Assembly (NCBI RefSeq): GCF_003149375.1
Contig: NZ_QFWH01000007.1
Span: 120,211-184,210, forward strand
DNA length: 64,000 nucleotides
Reading direction: 5' to 3'
DNA from: Vampirovibrio chlorellavorus
GTDB lineage: Bacteria > Cyanobacteriota > Vampirovibrionia > Vampirovibrionales > Vampirovibrionaceae
The notes under the pieces: generated by a model
The model's input: only the letters and a program-made list of their open reading frames with translations
Told to the model about the DNA's origin: nothing
The model's database searches: none
In this document: piece by piece, positions 59,936 through 64,000 of the stretch
How the letters are laid out: each line of letters starts with the position of its first letter
How positions within the stretch are numbered: the stretch's first letter is position 1
Translations under genes and position numbers: made by a program

Positions 59936-60025
59936 AATCGACTCCCAAATTCCTCAATACAACCCGTAAAGCTACAGGCGACATCTCGATAGACTTGCTT
60001 TACAATAGGAAATGAGGATAGAGCA

Positions 60026-60820
60026 ATGAGCGACAACTCGAAAATCGAATGGACAGATTCTACTTGGAATCCTGTAAGGGGTTGCACTAAAATCAGCCCT
60101 GGCTGTCAGCACTGCTATGCTGAGACCTTTGCCGAGAGATGGCGTGGGATTAAAGGACATCCTTATGAGAATGGATTTGACTTACGGCTTGTTCCGAACA
60201 AGCTGACAGAGCCCCTTAAATGGCCGAAATCCAAAATGATCTTTGTGAATTCAATGAGCGACCTTTTCCATAAGGACGTACCTACCGAGTACATCCACAA
60301 AGTAATAGAGGTAATGCTTTTAGGTAATTGGCATACCTACCAGGTTTTAACGAAGCGGCCTGAGCGAATGCTGGAAGTGCTTTCCAATGCGCCTTTTGAT
60401 GTTACAAAAGCAAAGCATATATGGTGGGGCGTAAGCGTTGAAAATAAGAAGCACGGTCTACCAAGAATAGAACTGCTGCGTAAATGCCCTGTTGCCATGC
60501 GCTTTCTATCGGTCGAACCCTTGTTAGAAGATTTGGGGAAATTCAATTTAGTGGACATTGACTGGGTTATCGTAGGTGGCGAAAGCGGCCCTGGAGCCCG
60601 GCCAATGGAAGAAGCCTGGGTCTCTTCGATTCAGAAACAGTGCAAGAAATCCGGAACTGCCTTTTTCTTCAAACAGTGGGGCGGCGTTCAGAAATCCAAG
60701 GCTGGCCGCGAATTGAACGGCAGGACTTATGATGAATTTCCCATCCGCGTTCAGGCTACCATTACTGATAAAGCCGTCAGAGAAAAGTATATCCAGCAGT
60801 TTGAACGTATCGCTATCTAG
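60026..60820 (+). CDS. Phage Gp37/Gp68-family protein (DUF5131), three-Cys motif
   Basis: This 264-residue protein reads KIEWTDSTWNPVRGCTKISPGCQHCYAE, the C-x6-C-x2-C three-cysteine motif of this radical-SAM-like family, then KSKMIFVNSMSDLFH and WVIVGGESGPGARPM. AGGA lies seven bases before the ATG. Members pair with TcmP. The reaction is not established. The partner is present, convergently oriented, with the two genes overlapping by four bases at their stops. Confidence 0.9.
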   Translation: MSDNSKIEWTDSTWNPVRGCTKISPGCQHCYAETFAERWRGIKGHPYENGFDLRLVPNKLTEPLKWPKSKMIFVNSMSDLFHKDVPTEYIHKVIEVMLLGNWHTYQVLTKRPERMLEVLSNAPFDVTKAKHIWWGVSVENKKHGLPRIELLRKCPVAMRFLSVEPLLEDLGKFNLVDIDWVIVGGESGPGARPMEEAWVSSIQKQCKKSGTAFFFKQWGGVQKSKAGRELNGRTYDEFPIRVQATITDKAVREKYIQQFERIAI

Positions 60821-62037
60821 TTTCGGAGCCAGAGCACTTTATTGTTCTCTCTGATTTTAGGAACTCTTTGCCCATCTGCAAAGCCGCAATAATCCAAGTC
60901 TTCGCCCTTTTTCCATTCCGCCAGAAATGCTTTAAGGGTTTTATGGCTAATCATTGGGAGCTGTAATGCGAAGGCGAATAGATCATCGTAGAGGATACTC
61001 CCAGCCTGTACTAGCTTTTCGCGAATCTTTGCTTTCCCGATAGAGTGATAATAGCCTCGCAGTTCGTCGATGTAACCACCATCTCCATTGAACTCCGCTC
61101 TTTCAAGAGATGAAAATAAGCAACTCTGGAGAGACCCATCAATTTCCTGGTTCTCTTTCTTATCCTTTACTAATGCACGCCCCACCTTCTGCTGTTCCAT
61201 CAGCTTATCGGTAATTTCGCCAAATTTTTCAAGCCCGATAGGGTTTCTAGTCCCATAGATCAAGTGGAAGTGATTTCGCTGCTGTTCGGGATTTGCGATG
61301 ACAGCGCTTGCTACGTAATCGTAACCTGCAAATTCCCGTAGACTGTTGCAATATTCCTCAACTACGAAATCCTCTCTTTCTCTGCCAGAAAGGGTCTTGG
61401 CCTGAGATCGGATATGTTCTATCCGATCCTGCCCAAAGAGTTTAGAGAAAGAGTTTTCGGTAAATTCTTCAGCGACGAAGCGAGTAATATCCTTGGTCAT
61501 GAGGTTGATCAAAACTTCGCCCCGGTTAGAACGTAGAAGGCCCTTGATGTCATCCATTGCGAAGCCGGTCCAGCCGGTAGGGTCAATAAAGAAAAAGGTA
61601 AAGTTGTTAGCGGATTTCCGGTCAATAAAGGCCTGGATCTGCGGGATGGTTTTCGTAAACTCGGAATTATGGGATTCAATGTCATAGGCTCCGAAGGGGC
61701 TTAGCACCTTTTCCAGGTTAGAGTAGGCGGCTTTATCCTTCTCGATAAAGGTAAACCGCATTTCGACATTTTTTCCCCTCTCCTGTAATGCCTTCCGGGC
61801 GTTGAGAAGTTCGGTAATGGCAATCTTCGGGGACGTGTCTGAAAAATTTTCTGTTTCCGATTTCCAGGGCCCGGCAAAGCAATCAATGTAGTTGAGATGC
61901 TGAACACCGGACATGCCGGTTTTCATTGCCAAGATGCAAAGATATTGCTTGAGTACGTAATGCTTGAAAAGGCTTTGTTCTCGGCCCTCGTAGTCATCAG
62001 ACAGCACAAACCCTTCTGATGCGGCGCTCAATACCAC
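60817..62037 (-). CDS. tcmP: Three-Cys-motif partner protein TcmP
   Basis: The GTG start at 62037 follows GAGG by nine bases. The 406-residue protein has LFKHYVLKQYLCILAM, LNYIDCFAGPWKSE (a SAM-methyltransferase-like motif I), FFFIDPTGWTGFAMDDIKGLL and VLINLMTKDITRF, all typical of TcmP. It lies convergent with its three-Cys partner. The pair is frequent on mobile elements and is suspected in DNA modification or defence, without proven function. Confidence 0.9.
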   Translation of the reverse strand: MVLSAASEGFVLSDDYEGREQSLFKHYVLKQYLCILAMKTGMSGVQHLNYIDCFAGPWKSETENFSDTSPKIAITELLNARKALQERGKNVEMRFTFIEKDKAAYSNLEKVLSPFGAYDIESHNSEFTKTIPQIQAFIDRKSANNFTFFFIDPTGWTGFAMDDIKGLLRSNRGEVLINLMTKDITRFVAEEFTENSFSKLFGQDRIEHIRSQAKTLSGREREDFVVEEYCNSLREFAGYDYVASAVIANPEQQRNHFHLIYGTRNPIGLEKFGEITDKLMEQQKVGRALVKDKKENQEIDGSLQSCLFSSLERAEFNGDGGYIDELRGYYHSIGKAKIREKLVQAGSILYDDLFAFALQLPMISHKTLKAFLAEWKKGEDLDYCGFADGQRVPKIRENNKVLWLRN

Positions 62038-62153
62038 GTGTACTTACCTCGCTCGAAACCCAACAGTATCCATCAATGATACGCTTAAAAGTAGTCGTAT
62101 TGTTGAAGTCTTAAGGATTTTTTTAGGTTTCTGCTGAGGCTCGGCAGAAGTTC

Positions 62154-62196
62154 AATAAAAATCCGGCAACCAAGGCAATGTTGCCTCGATTGCCGG
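62154..62196 (-). terminator. Strong terminator of the integrase gene
   Basis: On the minus strand a 16-base stem (two mismatches) with a two-base loop spans 62196-62163 and is followed by ATTTTTATT. It starts 23 bases after the integrase stop. Confidence 0.85.
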
Positions 62197-62218
62197 TTTG
62201 ATATCTCTATCCCTGAGC

Positions 62219-63157
62219 CTACCAGTCCTTCATGGCCTTGATCATCTCGTCCTCAGTCGTCTTGCAGTAAGAACGCGTTGTGGTAATGTCCGCATGTCCG
62301 CATGCAAGCTGCAGCATGACCAAGGACCGGCCCTTATTGGCGTTAATGGTGACAAAAGCCCGCCGCAGGGCATGGGGGGAGACTTCAATGCCCGTTCTTT
62401 TGCCGAGCTTGCTCATCCGGGTCAGGACGCCACAGCGAGTGATGGGTTGCCCGATAATGTCGAAGGTCAAAGGGTCATCGCCCTTCTTGGTGGGATGCTT
62501 TCTCAGATGCGCTTTCAGGGCCTTGGTTGCCTCAGCGTTCAAGCCGATCTTCCTGCGCTTGTTGCCTTTGCCTTTCTCCACGATGAGAAAACCCTCATCC
62601 AGATAGATGTCTTTGACCTTCAAATCGCAGAACTCGGCGGCTCTTAAGCCCGTATTGGCCAGCATGGTGAGAATGAACATGTCGAGATCCGTCTTGCAGG
62701 CACCCTCAAGCTTCTTGATCTGCTCCTCGTTGACCGAAATCTGCCGTGGCGGCAAGTGCCTTCTCGGCTTGAGAACCTTTGCCTTGCCAAGGAAGGATTC
62801 GCTCAAGCTGTTTTCCCGGATCAGGAACTTGGCGAAACTGACAATGGCCCGGTGGTACTTGTTCTTGCGGGCGAATTGGTTGACCGGCATCTTTTCCATC
62901 GCTTGTCTGAGATGATCGCCGTTCACCTCCGGATACCGGCTCAGGTATTCGTTTACGTAATAGACGTAATGATCGACCGTGATGGGACTAAAGGGCTTTC
63001 CCGTCATCGTGCCGCATTCCATCGCCCGCTTCCAGTCCTCCACGGCGTCTGCATGGTTAGGGTAGCGGGCAGGGTGGGTCATCTCCTCGTCTTGGGAGCC
63101 CGTCAGGAGTTCTGTAATCAGTTCCTTTAACACGCGGTTGGGTCTGCTGCTCATCAT
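62219..63157 (-). CDS. int: Tyrosine recombinase / integrase
   Basis: The start MMSSRPNRV at 63157 follows AAGGAAGG; codons upstream to 63184 look non-coding. The N-terminal SAM-like core-binding domain (about residues 40-120) precedes the catalytic domain: Arg in NTGLRAAEFCDLKV, Lys in KGKGNKRRKIG, HALRR, CGHADITTT, and the nucleophile Tyr in TRSYCKTTE. It lies 520 bases from attR and should catalyse integration at tRNA-Ile and excision. Confidence 0.95.
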   Translation of the reverse strand: MMSSRPNRVLKELITELLTGSQDEEMTHPARYPNHADAVEDWKRAMECGTMTGKPFSPITVDHYVYYVNEYLSRYPEVNGDHLRQAMEKMPVNQFARKNKYHRAIVSFAKFLIRENSLSESFLGKAKVLKPRRHLPPRQISVNEEQIKKLEGACKTDLDMFILTMLANTGLRAAEFCDLKVKDIYLDEGFLIVEKGKGNKRRKIGLNAEATKALKAHLRKHPTKKGDDPLTFDIIGQPITRCGVLTRMSKLGKRTGIEVSPHALRRAFVTINANKGRSLVMLQLACGHADITTTRSYCKTTEDEMIKAMKDW

Positions 63158-63677
63158 GACCTTCCTTTCAAATAGGCTAAACACACTAAAAGCCGGCAGT
63201 AAAGGGGAATCGCCGGCTATTCATGCCATATTATCCAGATGGTGTGTCTTTGGGAGCATGCCATGAGGCATATCCTTGCATTTCCTAGTAATAGAGGAAT
63301 GGAAACCTGCTAGATGAAATCATTCAGGAACATACTCCAACCTCATGCGTCTACATGCCCTCATAATGAGGAAAAATGGATGATAAAAGGAGGATTTCAG
63401 GAAAATCAGCTATCCAGGAGCCGAATGCGTCTGGAATCCATGGCGTGGAAGGCCATTTCGGGGGCCATGCTCAACAAATCTGGGACCATGTTCCCAGGAA
63501 TCGATGTCAGGCCCCCCGGGAATCCATGACACCTGTTTGTCACCATATTTCATGTCAAAAAGTTGACAAAACCCACTGTTTACTGGTATTTTGGATGTAT
63601 ATACTTCAGCTTATGGACCGGATTTTTTAACAAAAGGGACATAAAACCTGAAAAACGGCTCATAGGGCGGAGGAGCG
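63158..63677. other. Integrase-attR non-coding region with repeats and candidate rightward promoter
   Basis: No supported gene; a 71-aa rightward frame at 63314-63529 has no recognisable content. An inverted repeat AGCCGGC/GCCGGCT (63191-63218) lies just upstream of int. A perfect palindrome TGTCAA-AAAG-TTGACA is at 63553-63568; its right half with TATTTT at 63587-63592 (18-base spacer) resembles a rightward promoter towards attR. These may be integrase arm sites, an operator, or both. Confidence 0.5.
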
Positions 63678-63725
63678 CCTGATAAGGGTGAGGTCCGGTG
63701 TTCAAGTCACCGATGGCCCACCATT
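63678..63725 (+). repeat. attR: right copy of the 48-bp attachment repeat
   Basis: Identical to 5231-5278. Upstream sequence (GGGCGGAGGAGCG) does not rebuild a D arm or acceptor 5' strand, so this is only a 3' tRNA remnant. Confidence 0.93.
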
Positions 63726-63773
63726 TAAACTAATTCTACACTAAGTAAAGTGAAAAGCCCCCCAAAAAAAAAG

Positions 63774-63856
63774 ACTCACTTTTACAAACCAAAAGTCTAC
63801 AAAAGCTCCTCACCGAGGGGCTTTTATCGTTTTTAGGAATTACTCACTTTTACAAA
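63774..63856 (+). repeat. 15-bp direct repeat ACTCACTTTTACAAA, two copies
   Basis: Copies at 63774-63788 and 63842-63856 flank the terminator hairpin. They lie just outside attR and before a transposase remnant, so the second may be part of an insertion-sequence end. Confidence 0.6.
63801..63835 (+). terminator. Rho-independent terminator right of attR
   Basis: AAAAGCTCCT pairs with AGGGGCTTTT around loop CACCG, one G-T pair, followed by TATCGTTTTT. It probably terminated the tRNA-Ile transcript before the element inserted. Confidence 0.75.
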
Positions 63857-63877
63857 ACAACTGAGTCATAAGGGTGA

Positions 63878-64000
63878 GACCTGAAAGAGAAAGGCATTGA
63901 TTCTATTTTCATTGACCCAGGCTCTCCTTGGCAGAACGGAAAGTGCGAAAGTTTTAACGGTAAATTGAGGACTGAATGTCTCAATGCCACTTGGTTCAGG
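63878..64000 (+). pseudogene. IS3-family transposase (OrfB, DDE domain) remnant, cut by window edge
   Basis: From 63878 the frame reads DLKEKGIDSIFIDPGSPWQNG then a KCESFN/LRTECLN segment, the IS3-family integrase core with its last catalytic Glu in ESFN. An in-frame TGA lies immediately before, so the 5' portion is missing. The reading frame stays open to the end of the window; whether the remainder is intact cannot be seen. Confidence 0.8.

Larger units (their letters stand above)
5231..63725. mobile_element. Tyrosine-integrase myovirus prophage in tRNA-Ile, carrying a BREX-3 island
   Basis: The 58.5-kb element is defined by the 48-bp direct repeats and by an integrase beside the right repeat. 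It contains terminases, HK97-type head, Mu-like contractile tail and lysis genes. A 16-kb BREX type 3 operon with SOS-linked genes fills the region between the ParB/XRE genes and the integrase. No MuA/MuB transposase is present, so this is not a transposing Mu-like phage even though its tail is Mu-like. No replication module was recognised. Confidence 0.9.

Noticed and set aside
63314..63529. Rightward 71-aa reading frame between int and attR
   Set aside because: No Shine-Dalgarno, no recognisable motif, and it covers repeats that look regulatory.
63660..63724. Second tRNA-Ile at the right boundary
   Set aside because: Only the sequence from the anticodon loop to CCA is present; no 5' acceptor strand or D arm can be built.
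5231..63725. Interpretation as a transposable Mu-like phage
   Set aside because: Only the tail is Mu-like. There is no MuA/MuB; there is a tyrosine integrase and a 48-bp tRNA-derived att repeat.

Overview
The window is a short stretch of bacterial chromosome interrupted by a 58.5-kb integrated element, with more chromosome and a transposase remnant on the right. The host cannot be named from this sequence. A tRNA-Ile(GAT) with encoded CCA, strong Shine-Dalgarno sequences, and a perfect CGAAC-N4-GTTCG LexA box (the form used by Gram-positives and some related phyla) argue against an enterobacterial host. A relative of Cyanobacteria (Vampirovibrionia/Melainabacteria) is only a guess.

Chromosome left of the element (1-5.2 kb): a tight leftward operon of SDR protein, SRPBCC protein, membrane-anchored thioredoxin-fold protein, renalase-like flavoprotein, small membrane protein and the start of a photolyase-related gene. 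It is followed by tRNA-Ile at 5200-5276, which has its own sigma70-type promoter and terminator.

The element (5231-63725) is bounded by a perfect 48-bp direct repeat. The repeat copies the tRNA from the anticodon stem/loop to two bases past CCA. A tyrosine integrase lies at the right end. The left and middle parts are a myovirus prophage whose late genes are nearly all leftward: ParB-like protein, cytosine methyltransferase, terminases, lysis genes, a giant beta-helix tail fibre, two tail-collar paralogues, a complete Mu-type contractile tail (including a -1 frameshifted tail chaperone) and an HK97-type head (connectors, capsid, protease, Mu-F-like protein, portal). Rightward genes, opposite to the late genes, look like lysogeny cargo: 6.75-7.4 kb, 7.7-8.2 kb, 12.5-13.4 kb, 22.3-23.4 kb and 32.7-34.1 kb.

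Where a temperate phage would usually keep its replication and repressor genes, this element has an Lrp/AsnC regulator and a complete leftward BREX type 3 operon (41.4-57.2 kb: HTH, brxF, brxC, pglXI, brxHII, pglZ, brxA). A two-gene module, a DUF3696-type ABC ATPase plus an unrecognised 356-aa protein, is embedded between pglXI and brxHII. Then come SOS-linked genes (umuC, a UmuD-like protein without its catalytic dyad, a LexA box, an SRAP-like protein), a convergent Gp37/Gp68-TcmP pair and the integrase. No replication initiator, helicase, primase or CI-type repressor was recognised.

Most interesting: a phage carrying a whole BREX-3 island, the ATPase/effector-like pair inside that operon, and two opposite-strand accessory cassettes in the late region, one with a protein resembling archaeal CTP-dependent riboflavin kinase.
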